Shown here in pieces: positions 25,564 to 36,615 of a DNA stretch of 64,000 nucleotides. Source of the stretch: Elysia chlorotica (taxonomy: Eukaryota > Mollusca > Gastropoda > Plakobranchidae); NCBI GenBank assembly GCA_003991915.1, contig RQTK01000761.1, positions 71,571 to 135,570 on the forward strand. Direction: 5' to 3'. Below the pieces are notes generated by a model. It had not been told where the DNA came from, did no database searches, and saw only the letters and a program-made list of their open reading frames with translations. Each line of letters opens with the position of its first letter. Within the stretch, counting starts at the first letter, position 1. A program made the position numbers and the translations under genes.

Positions 25564-28500
25564 CTGATAAATAAATATAGACAAGAAAAGATTAGAGAAT
25601 GAATTGCCATTCAAAATTAAAGATGAGATTTAAATTGAGCACATGATTTTTGGATTTAATGACTTTCATTTAAACAAATATATTTTAAAAGCAATTTTCA
25701 AGAAGAATAAAACAAATCAATTATGAACTGGTAAATAAATACTAAAATAGAGCACAAGAGAATGTTAGGAAATGAATTGTCACTAAAATTAAAAATGTGT
25801 TTGCCACAAAGAGTTTAAAGTCTATTGAGCACATGATTTTTTTGAATTTATTTTCAAGAAAGAATAAAATCAACTGTGTTGATATAAAAAAAAAAACACA
25901 AAAAAAACAAACAATTGTGATTCAGCCATGTTACATTACATATGGGCAAGCAATACATGCCATTAACAAGTATCATTTTATAGGTGCTACCTATTATGAT
26001 TTTTACATATGCATAGCCCTCCCTGATTAAAGAGATGAATGATTATGAATACAATGCCTTGCCTCTCAAACATAACACACAGTCATTTCATCCCCTCATC
26101 ATCTAATTATATGTGTATACAATGTACCTATGTATTTGCAAAGTACAATAGTGCAGCTCCCTTTTTGGCCAAATGATTAACAAATTAAAAAAAATTTAAA
26201 AACAAGCACATCATTATGTAGTGTGGAATCCACTCAAGAGATATTTCTTGGAAAAGTCTAAAAGTTTATTTTTACCCAAAGTTTATAATAAAACAGTGAA
26301 TGTAGCAGTGGGAACTGAGTCCTGGGACCTGTACATGTAGTTTGTACAAAGCTATAGTAATAGTTTATCTGAAAGGGATTCCACTGTATTTCAATTTCAA
26401 TTTAATATTGTTTTGGTATAGCCCAATCCACAAGAAAAAAGCAAGTGAAAATTGTCTCATAGGTTCATACTTGATACTAACATAATAATATTAGCCTTAG
26501 TCTCTTACCTCATCATAATCTGTCTCAAGAAACTTCTCAGCAACTTCTACAGGGCAGAGGATCTCCTTTTCACAGGTAGTGATGTGATTCTTCAATCCTT
26601 CCATGCTCAAAGTAGCATAGCGACACTTTTTAGGACAGAAAAGCAGAAGCTGTGGAGTGCCCAAATATTCTGACTGTCCCAGATCAACCGCACAGAGCCC
26701 TTTCTCTGTGTGCTTCTTCAGCACGTGACTCTTGGCAAAGCCACACTTGAGGAAAACTTTTCTGCACAGCCAACACTTATATTTGCCCTTAAGCTTCACA
26801 TTGAAGGCAGTGGGATCCGGGGCAGATCTAGTTTTCTTCATTTTCTTTGGTTGTGAGTGATCTGAACCTTCTCCGCGACCAACATCACTGTCTGAACTGT
26901 AGGCATCACTGTCCTGCTCTACATGGTACTCTTCATCATCTTCGGACATAAGCTCATCAATCTCTGTCACTTCATTTTCATCTCTGTGGACCACTTTGCG
27001 TTCCCTGAGGGATCTTCTTACAAAATGGTCCTCACTTTTGTCGCTCTCATTTTCTTGACTCTCAATTGTGCTGTCCTTGAGAGGAGGTAGCTTTGTTGCT
27101 TTCATTCGAGGCTGGTTATGTTTTCTCACTTTCAGAATCAGCCTCCCTGTTGCCTTGTCCACCACCATTGGCTTTTCAGAGTACACATTTTTATCTTTGG
27201 ATGTACCAGGCAGGCTTGGAATAAATCGATCCGAGTCATTATAACTAGGAGAAACGGGTCTCTGAACAGATTCACTTTCTTGACATCCATGTTTTGGATC
27301 ACAATTTGCTACAGGTTCTAAAAAGGACTCTCCATTTGAATCTAATCTAGGACTTGATGAACTGCTATGCTCTTTATCAGCAGCTAGGTTAGCAGCAATG
27401 AGACTAGCTATTGTTGGACATTCTTCATTACTTGCAATAGAAGTTTGATCACCACTACACATATTTTCTTTTACAAAAGATTCCTTGTCCTCCCTTAAAG
27501 ATTGGACTTGAAGGTTAAGCTCACTTTCCTCTGACATTGAAGATGATAAATGAGACTTTTTGGAATCATTTTGCAAATCCTGGCAAAAATATTCTCTATC
27601 TGATGGTAGACTGGGACATGAGTTAGATTCAGGGCTGGGACATTTGACAAGCAGCGCCTCTGTCTCATTGTTTAGGTCAGGAGCACTAGATCTTCTGAAT
27701 TTCATCTTTTTGTAAACCGTAAGTTCACTTTCTTCACTACACATTGAAGAATTATTGCTTTCTGTGCATCTTCCTTTTTGCCATACCCTTTTCAAAACTT
27801 GCCTGTTATTGGTGTGAAAAGATCTACCTGAAGGCTTAGAGTTACTTTGGGATTTTAAATTCATGTTCTCTGTGGCGTTTTTTATCTTTGGCTCAGACTG
27901 AGTATTAACACCTAATTCCTGGGAATTGCTAGTGTCTTCAGTTGTTTGTTTCACACTCTTCAGGCCAACAGATTTGTCCTCTGTCTGTTTGACAGCTTGC
28001 ATCAAATTGGCAAACAGCCCAGGAAACTGGATGGATCTTTCAGGTAAAATTACATGAGTCTCAACCACATCAGGGGATGGTGAACCCTCTTCAGGAGAAA
28101 GTATGGATTTTTCAATTTCTGTAGCACTGTGATTTTCAACAGACATACTGCTTTTCTGCTTTGAAAGAGGCAGTGCTGAGGATTCTTCTTGGCAGGTTTC
28201 TACCATTTTGATCGAATCATTTTGTCCTTGGTCTTCCACTGATGTTAGTTCTTTATTAGATCTAGCAGATCCGTCAGAGACTTTTTCTGGAGATTGTGAA
28301 GTGTCAAAACCTCTGTGACTCAAATGAGGCTGTGTTTGGAAAGACTCATCTTCTTGAAGAGCACAGTTTTTCTGCATGTCACTTTTTTGGATGACTTGCC
28401 CAAGTGAAGCACTGTTTTCTTGACCATTTCCCTCAGCTTCAACGTTTTTCTCTAAGGTTGATTGATACTCCTTTAAAGTATTATTTGCATCCGCCTGACA

Positions 28501-31500
28501 TGGTTTCAAATTGGGTTCCAGAGAGTTTCCCTGTGAAGTGTCTTTCAGTTCATCAATTTGAACTGAAGCGGTACTGTCTGTAGGATTTCCTTTCCCACTT
28601 AGAAAAGACTCAAACGAAGATCTTACTGCTGATCGACTAACCTCTGAAGGTCCTTCATTGCCTACCAAATTTTCTTCTGATACACACTTAGAAATGTCAG
28701 TACTGTATGGATTACCGCTCTGTAAGCTGTCATAACATTCAGGAATCACTTGGACTGGTAAAATATTACCAGAAGTGATAGTCTCCTCTGCAGGCGCTGA
28801 TGATAAAAGATTAACTCTCTCCTTGGGACTAGTTAAATCTGACAAAGAATCCTTTTGCTTTCCAGCAGCTGAAAAATCTGAATTATGAACATTTAAGTTG
28901 GTCTCTTTTTGGAAAGTTTTGCTTTCTTTGATAGGTGGAGCCATAGAAGTATTTTCTCTAGGAGCTGTTTGAGGCTCAGAATTACAATCAGTATTTCCAC
29001 TTGTAAGAGATGACTGATGTTCATTACATGTACCTTGCACTTTAACAGACTTGTCAACTGGGAATTCCTTTGAGCCAGCTTCATGTGCTTTGTCCACACC
29101 ATCCTCTTTTACTTGAGAAATATTGGAGCTGTCCATAGATGCACATTTAACTTCTTTCACCTTTGTAGACTCAGACTCAGTTTTCTTTAAGGATGAATCC
29201 TTGTTTGATAAAGCAGTTGTCTTAACCTCAGATGAAGGCTCTGAGAAGGGTCGACCAGAACGAGTAGACATTGAAGATGAAGCATTGTTTACTGCTCCTT
29301 GTGTAGGTTTGATATTTTTCTGATCTGCAGACCCTGAACGCTTGTAAGAGATTTTACTGACAAACTCATCAATTACTTTTGAATCAGGAGTGATTTTTAC
29401 ATTCTTGTAATTTGCATATTGCTTGAATTTGAACACAAGCCTACGTGACAATGTTTTGGGCATATCTGGTACCTTAGCAAAAACTTTCTCTAAAACAACT
29501 GCATTTATTCTTTCTTCCTCATCAAAAATTTCAGATGACCAGTGGTTATTTTGGCTTGCAATGGCCTTTGCATCTCCAGACGTAGTCCCCAAAGGTTGGG
29601 CATTGGCAGAAGTAATTTGAGAATTTGCTGGGAAAACTTTATTGTTCTCATGATGCTCAGTGTTCAGATTCCTTGATGGCACATGTTGGGTGCATGTTGA
29701 TGGTAGAGACTGGGGCTCAACTGTAGCAGTGACTTGCTTATTATTATTATACGGAGCAGGTTGTTTATCACATACAGGGTTAGCAAGTGTAACAATTGAG
29801 GGAACAGAATGAGTGCCCGGCAAGGGAATTGGCTGCATAGCAGTTGGTGGTGCAGACTGCACGTCAGTTTTTGGTGCAGACTGTATGTCAGTAGATGGAA
29901 CAATTTGTATGTCAGTTGACGGTGCAGACTGCATGTCAGTTGATGGTGCAGACTGCATGTCAGTTGATGGTGCAGACTGCATGTCAGTTGACGGTGCAGA
30001 CTGCATGTCAGTTGTTGGTACAGACTGCATATCAGTTGATGGTTTATTTTGCATGTAATTTGGTGAATACTGCATGTCAGTAGATGGTACATATTGCTTG
30101 TCAGTAGATAGTATAGACTGTATGTCAGTAGAAGGTGGTGACTGCATATCAGTTGATGGTACATATTGCATGTCGGTTGGTGAAGACTGCATGTAAGTTG
30201 ATGTTGAAGACTGCATGATAGTAGATGGTGCAGATTGCATGTCAGTAGATGGCAGTGACTGCATGTCAGTTGATAGTGCAGATTGCATATCACTTAATTG
30301 TGCGGACTGCAACTCACTTGATGAAGATTGCATGTCAGTTGATGGTGTAGACTGCATGTTGGCCCTTGCAGACTGTATGTCAGTTGATGGTGTAGACTGC
30401 ATGTCAGTTGATGGTGCAGACTGCATGTCAGCCCCTGCAGACTGTATGTCAGTTGATGGTGCAGACTGCATGTCAGTTGATGGTGCAGACTGCATGTCAG
30501 TTGATGGTGCAGACTGCATGTCAGTTGATGGTGCAGACTGTATGTCAGTTGATGGTGCAGACTGCATGTCACTTGATGGTGTAGACTGCATGTCACTTGA
30601 TGGTGTAGACTGCATGTCACTTGATGGTGCAGACTGCATGTCACTTGATAGTGTAGACTGCATGTCAGTTAATGGTGCAGACATCATCTCCTGAGAGGGT
30701 GAAGAGCACAAATCAGTCTCGATTGTTGCCTGCTTTTCAATTGAAGATCCCGTTTGTGCTGTTGACTGATTAGGCTGTCCACTTGTTGGTGCTTCAGATT
30801 GCATATGATTAGAAGGCATTCCAGACTGAACATCTACTGGAGGCATAGGCTGTGGTTCTTCTGAGAATAGAGATTGTCCATCATTTGAAGGAAAGTGTTG
30901 CTTTGCCATTGACGGATTGACTGGCTGTTTATCAAATAGAGATTCAGAAAGCTGCTCATTTGAAGAAATCGTCTGATTTTCAAGCGAGGGTACATACTGT
31001 GTACCAGGTGCTAGAGAAGGCTGCATACATCTTGAAAACGCTGACGGTAACTCTTTTTGAGATGCAGAGCTCGTATCAGCAAATGATTCCGACTCTACCA
31101 TTGCTACAGGTCTACACTGGGCATCAATTTGTTGCTCTGAAGAGCATGCATCTGACATATGTGGAAGAGCTGAGGTGGGTTGAATTTCAGTGGAAGTGAA
31201 AGGCTGTCCTTCAGTAGAGGGTATGGCCTGCATATTTAAAACTGCAATGTTTGTATCAGTAGCTACCACTGACATTTGTGACGTATGTTGCAAATCACTA
31301 GTTGGGATAAAATTAGAACCGATTAAAGATGGTTGCTTGTCTTTCAAAAACTCAAAATTTTCTCCACGGAACTGTGTGACTTGTGAATCAGGAATTGTAT
31401 CACTACTGGCACAAGATTCTTGAAGTGAATTTGACACATCATCAGTTAATAAACGACTTGCTGCCTCTAACTTTTCAAATATGTCTGATTCAACAATATC

Positions 31501-34500
31501 TGCATTAAGAACCCCTTGTTCATTTGTGGACGTATAAGATGATGTACTCGTTTGATAGTTGTTAGAGTATCCTGAATGAGTCAAATATTCTGAGTTTGTA
31601 AACCCACCAACACCAGCCCCATAGTTAATAGAATTTTCTTGAATTATTGAAGAAGCATTTGAGTTGAAAGATTCTTGAGTCTTCTCTGGTCGGATTAATG
31701 TAGTTATCAAATGTGGATTATCTAAACCAGTCTGAATTGGGTCGTACGATAGATTTTTTGACACATTATTTATTGGGTTAGCCTGATGTTCTAGAATTGC
31801 GGCTGAGCTTTTCACACCACTGTTCCCTTTTGTACCCAATGGGCTGCTTTTTGAATGGGCCAAGTTGACAAAAGCAAATTGTTGTGATGGTGTAAAATTA
31901 TCAGACCCGCTGAGCTGATGATCAGGAATACTTAAAAAATTAGAGGAGTTTTGATCCTGATTTTGAATTTTATCCTGAAGCATGAGTTGGGATTGGACAC
32001 CATTGACATTTCCATAGTTTGACTCTGCTCGATTAAAAGAGCTGAACTGCGACTGACGTGTTACTCCAGGACCAACATTGCCAAAGCCATCAGGTGGAAT
32101 GTCCTTGGGTCTTTCTGGTGAATCAGGATCAATATCTATAACAATAGGGTTTTGATCCGTAGTGGGTTGCAGCCTTTGCCGGGTTTGGGGGTGTGGCATG
32201 CGTGGCCTTTGCATGTGAGCCATGTGGGGACCCCTTGCTGCAGCCTGCGAAGGTAAAAACCCAGGGCTCCTCCCAACTGGTCTTGGAACACTAGAAAATC
32301 TTTGATGCATGGGCGGATGCCTTGGCGCAAGAGATCTCCCACCATGGAATCCTCTTGGAGAACCACCCATAGGTTGCTGAGGACTGTGCAATGCCCCTCT
32401 CCCTCTTCCTCGAAGACCTACAGGTTGATAAGAAACAGGCATCCTTTGGGTCTGGCTCTGTTGAATAGGCAACGCTTGTGGTGGTCTTTTAACAGGAGGC
32501 CTTACCATTTGTCTTCCAGTTGTATTGACAACAATATCATCAAATGCATCATTGAGGCTGGTGCTAAAACGATCTCTCATACCTCGTCCATCCAAGTCTA
32601 TTGGATCGTTCTGAGAGCCTGATACACTTTTCACTTCCATTTGACGGATTTTCATCGATTTTAAGTTGTTCATGGCTACCCCAAAATCAAAAGCTTTCAG
32701 TTTCTCTGGATCACAGCACTTTTCCAAATGATCACTTAACCTTTGCTCATTGTACGTCATAAATGCACAGTGGAGTTGAGGACAAAAGTAGAGCCACTGA
32801 CCAGTATCAATATTTGTGAATGCACCAAGCAGAGTGTCATTGTGGCAGGCTTTCATGTGCTGCTTCATAATCTTCTTTGAGCCTTGGTCTTTTCCACAAT
32901 GCAGACAGCAGTAAGAAAACCTACTTGCATCAACAGCCTTTGAAGTACCCATAGCTCCATCTTTTCCAGGGGTCATACCAACAATTTGTAACTCATCCTC
33001 CTCGTTGGGGTCTGCAGCACAGGCAAGAGCCTCAAAATGGCTGCTCATATCAAAGGGTCTAGGTTGAGGTATGGGTGAAAAGTTAGGTCTTACAGGGGCA
33101 CCTCTTCCTCTTGGTCTTCTTGACATTTGGTTATGATTTGGAACAGGCCCTCTCAATCTTTGGGGGCTCATTGCTGGATTTCTACCTCTAGCTGGGGGAG
33201 GAGGTCGGCCGCGCTGGTTTGAAGGAGGCATTCTAACCACGGCAGTAACTATGACATCATCATCACCAGCATTGCATGCTCCTGGTTTTACCATTCCTGA
33301 GGGCCGCCCTCGTCCACGGTACATAGCTTGGCCTCTGAAGCTAGATGGTAAAGGAGCTCTTGGTCTCGTTAAGCCCTGCAAGGGAAACTGCTGTTGGACC
33401 TGCATGTGGTTTGAAGGCATAGAATTTTGAAAATGAGGAGGCTGGCCTTGGATATTCCTTTTTCTGCCCCTAGCTATCTGATGCTGAGGATTAGCAAAGT
33501 TGTTTACAGGATGCTGCAAGGTTTGGTGCCCAGCTGTAAACTGATTTGAGTCATTATTTCTTTGAACAGCAGAAAAAGTATCTGAATAAGCCCCTTGCGT
33601 TTTGATGGCATTCAAATCTTGAGGTACTTGATTATGGGGCAAATGGTCATAGGCTGCTGGTGCTGCCCTACTATGTCCATGTGGTTCATTACTTGGCACA
33701 GTATACCTCTGAGTAGCCTCAGGCAAAGCTTGCTGGGGAGAGAAGTTGGCTTCTTTGGATGGCTGAGGGTTCACCGGCATGCCGGAATTGTGCACAAATG
33801 GGTGGGGGTTTGAAGGTATGTTTTCATGAATCTGTGATGGGTTGTGAGATTCACTGGAAGGAACAAGATTAGAGTGTGTACTATTTAGAGGCGGCAATTG
33901 GGATGGATTATCTACAGGAATTGACTCCCTCCTGGGTGGCTTTTCCTGAATCTGAGGCATTACAGGAGAGGCAAACTCACTGAAGTCTTTTTCCATATTC
34001 AATGAATGCTTCTTTTGTATTTCAAAAATAAAAGTCACAGTAGATTTTAAACGTTCCCTCTCAATAACTTTCAGCGACTTTATTTCAGAGCAACAGAGCA
34101 TTATATGTTTTTGGAACTCTTTTAAATCTCCTGTGCTATATGGGCAATCCTCTTTTACACAGAAAAATGTGAAATCTGCCATACTGCTTTCAGGTGTAGC
34201 GCTGTATGTGGCCACTGCAGCTCCAAGTGGATGTTGGACTAACGTATGACACTTCAGTTTGTCTATAAGCACATTGCTGTATGGACAAGTTAGGCAATAA
34301 ATTGTTTCCACCTTAACTCCTTTTTCTGGTCTTGTCTCAGACTCAGATGTATCTGCTTCACTTCTCACAGAGGTGTTCTCCATTTTCATGCGCTTTGCAA
34401 GTTGCTGTGTGAACGTTTCCAACATCTTTGTGTCAGGAAAACTTTTACTGACATTATCTGGAGGTTTATGTTTGTCTACGATTTCTGGGGGTACTTTTTG

Positions 34501-35202
34501 CTCTACAGGTTCAAACTTTGGTTTAACATCTATATAGTTTTCATCCTCAATTTCTATTGGCTCAGATGATACTTCTTTTGGTGGGCTACTAGTCACCAAC
34601 TTACTGTCTTCTGTACTATCTTTGCCAGAGATCGCTAGGTAGAAGCGCACATCTCCTTGCCGGATTTGAGTGCTCGTTAGTTTTGTAACCATCTTTGCTA
34701 CAGATTTGGGCAACATGCCTGGGTGCTTGAGGGTTGTGTGCCTCTCAAGATGTTCTGTGCTGTAAGTCATGAATTTGCAAAACACACACGCTGAACAGGG
34801 GTCTTTGTCCATTTCGACTTCTGTGCTGGAAGTTGCAACTTCATGAACCTTTTCTTCAAAGTCTGCATCATGTTCATCTCTGCAATGTTGTGTGACCTCT
34901 TTACGGGACAAACTGCTGAACTGACATTTTGTACACTTGATCATATGCTTGCGCATATGTGATATGAGATCTGCTTTGGACTCTGCTGAAAATTCACAAT
35001 AGTTGCACATAAAGTGTGAGGTTAAGCTGCCTTTTCCACCTTCATCTGGTGCCCTTAGCAGGGGCACACTTGTAAATGAAGGAATTTCATCCCCATCATC
35101 TCCACACTGGCTTGTAGACGATGCCGCTGCAACTTTTTTTGCATCACACGAAATGTCTTCATCTTTTTGTTTTTTAGTCGTCCTTTTCTTTCTCTTAGGC
35201 AT
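24394..35202 (-). CDS. Giant multi-zinc-finger protein with SUMO-interaction-like motifs, two coding exons
   Basis: Coding exons 35202-26509 and 25563-24394 join in phase 0 across a GT-AG intron (donor GAG/GTAAGA, acceptor TTATCAG) to give about 3287 residues. The N-terminus MPKRKKRTTKK looks like a nuclear localisation signal. Single fingers lie at about residues 66-86, 90-111 and 139-160. Paired-finger modules lie at 302-371, 764-830 and 2808-2877. RG- and proline-rich stretches (for example RGRGRPSG, GLRGRGRG) lie between. Hydrophobic-acidic motifs EPIEIEDE, DPIDLDG, PIVIDIDPD, YEVVDVDLE and GVICLD resemble SUMO-interaction motifs. I infer a nuclear chromatin or SUMO-pathway protein. No named orthologue is recognised. 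The ATG sits two bases after a strong acceptor (TTTTTGCAG), so at least one 5' non-coding exon lies upstream. Confidence 0.88.
25564..26508 (-). other. Intron of the zinc-finger gene
   Basis: A 945-base AT-rich intron with GT-AG ends on the minus strand. No repeat family, RNA gene or reading frame is recognised inside. Two short stretches (around 25600-25640 and 25780-25830) share words such as GAGCACATGATTTTT, a minor local duplication. Confidence 0.8.
26509..35202 (-). CDS. Main 8.7-kb coding exon of the zinc-finger gene
   Basis: One uninterrupted frame of 2898 codons, unusually long for an animal exon. Order: basic N-terminus; C2H2 fingers; SIM-like PIEIEDE near residue 215; first finger pair; a Gln/Pro/Asn-rich segment with RG motifs (about 400-720); second finger pair; more RG/Pro-rich sequence with DPIDLDG near 867 and PIVIDIDPD near 1020; a long Ser/Thr/Gln-rich disordered region; the 8-residue repeat (about 1500-1795); a Ser/Glu/Lys-rich region; an acidic stretch (EIDELMSEDDEE); and the third finger pair just before the splice donor. 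The disordered majority is expected to evolve fast. Confidence 0.93.
29800..30695 (-). repeat. 24-bp coding minisatellite (QSAPSTDM repeat)
   Basis: About 35 tandem copies of a 24-base unit lie inside the main zinc-finger exon and encode an 8-residue repeat, consensus QSAPSTDM. Units are most uniform near 29920-30000 and 30400-30660 and degenerate at both ends. The period is a multiple of three, so copy changes keep the frame. For the same reason several other frames on both strands stay open and give false genes of the form MSVDGADC and LTCSLHHQ. Confidence 0.95.
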
Positions 35203-35204
35203 TT

Positions 35205-36340
35205 CTGCAAAAATATGGGAAAGAAAAAAGAAAAAAAATAAGGCTATTTTATAAGAGAATTACATCACCTGGGATACAGAAAAATTATTGAGAAATACCA
35301 GTGTTACTGAGAATAAATTAGGAAGACAATTTACCTGTTATAATCTCTTTGTAACCTGCCGGTGTGTGTGTGTGTGTGTTAGTAACCATTTTTTTTCTAT
35401 TATTTGAAGAGCTAAAGCTTAAACTGTGTTAGGTTTGAAAATAAAACAGGTTTTTATTTCAAATAAAAGCTGTTTCATAGGTGGAGATGTAAAAAAAAAA
35501 AAATTTAAGTAAACCCAGTTCCAAAGTACTGTATGTACTACAGTGGAAACTTCACAAAATGAAGTCATAGTTTGAATTTCTCATAAACTGAATTATGCAA
35601 GAGAATAGGTCATTTCTCTCTCTTTGGCTCTTTTAAAAAGAGACTCATACTTCTAAGTTTTTCTTGTTTGATTCTCTTAATTCAAAGCTCACACCACTAA
35701 TAGGCATAACTAAAGGACTATCTGTGAAGCAGAATTCAATGCTTATAAATATATAATATATTGCTGCCCACGACATGTCTTCAAAAGAAATTGGGTTAAG
35801 AGAAGTTTGCTATAGAAAGATAGCAACAGAAAACTATCATAAATGCAGCTTTTTAAATTAGGTAGGTAACTGTCTAGAAATTTGTTTACACTTTTGTGGT
35901 TTAGGTATGTCCCCTTCTGTAATTCCAATCCTCTTAATTAGAAGTTTAGATCAAATACCAAGCAATTCAAATTATGAGGTTTCCATTGTATTTTTGTCTC
36001 AATATTTTTTTTTTTTTTGGCTACAGCTTTAGGCAAGATGTGAGAAATACAATTCTAAGTTCAAGTCAGATTATTTTGAAATTTATGTTGATGGATAAAT
36101 CATTAGCCTGTACCAAGATTTAAAAAAACACATCAAATGCTGTTAAAATTAAGCTGTAACCATTGAGAAACATACTCGTATTTTGATAATGCATTTACTT
36201 CCAACCTCTCTCTCTTTCACTGTAGTCAATACATCAGTACTATTCAATGATTTTCTGCTACTTGGAATGCCAACAGAAATTTGGTTGATGCATACCATAT
36301 TGTTACTATCAAGACCCAGTATCTCACTAGCAAACTAGTC
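35205..36340. other. Flank or 5' intron upstream of the zinc-finger coding exon
   Basis: AT-rich DNA with a short GT run near 35362-35379 and a T run near 36007. The minus-strand acceptor at 35205-35206 makes this the 3' part of an intron in the 5' UTR. Nothing else is recognised. Confidence 0.5.
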
Positions 36341-36344
36341 TGGG

Positions 36345-36615
36345 GTGGGGGATGAACCTGTACTACAAGGGGTAGAGCTTGGTCTCTTCATCAGAAGGTC
36401 CTCAATTCAAAACCCACAATCGTTCAAAAACATATTTTTAAGTTCAATTTCATTGCCTACTGATTAGGTTGGTGTCAGTATATTGTGACCGGTTGAGACA
36501 GGAGTCATTGGTATCCCTGAACAGCCTGTGTGTGGTAATTGTCAGACATTACTCTAGGTACCCATCCACAAGATAGCAAAAATAGTGCCGACGCTGGAGA
36601 CTAAGAAAGAAAACA
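36345..36615 (+). mobile_element. tRNA-derived SINE copy
   Basis: The head reads ACAAGGGGTAGAGCTTGGTC with a degraded B box (CAATTCAAAACCC). The body follows in order: GGTTGGTGTCAGTATATTG, GACCGGTTGAGACAGGAGTC, CTGTGTGTGGTAATTGTCAG, then a diverged tail. Plus orientation, in the presumed 5' intron or upstream flank of the zinc-finger gene. Confidence 0.75.

Noticed and set aside
29664-30694. Open frames of up to 210 codons antisense to, or out of frame with, the zinc-finger exon
   Set aside because: The 24-base repeat keeps all non-stop frames open; the products are pure repeats of MSVDGADC or LTCSLHHQ type with no other coding signal.
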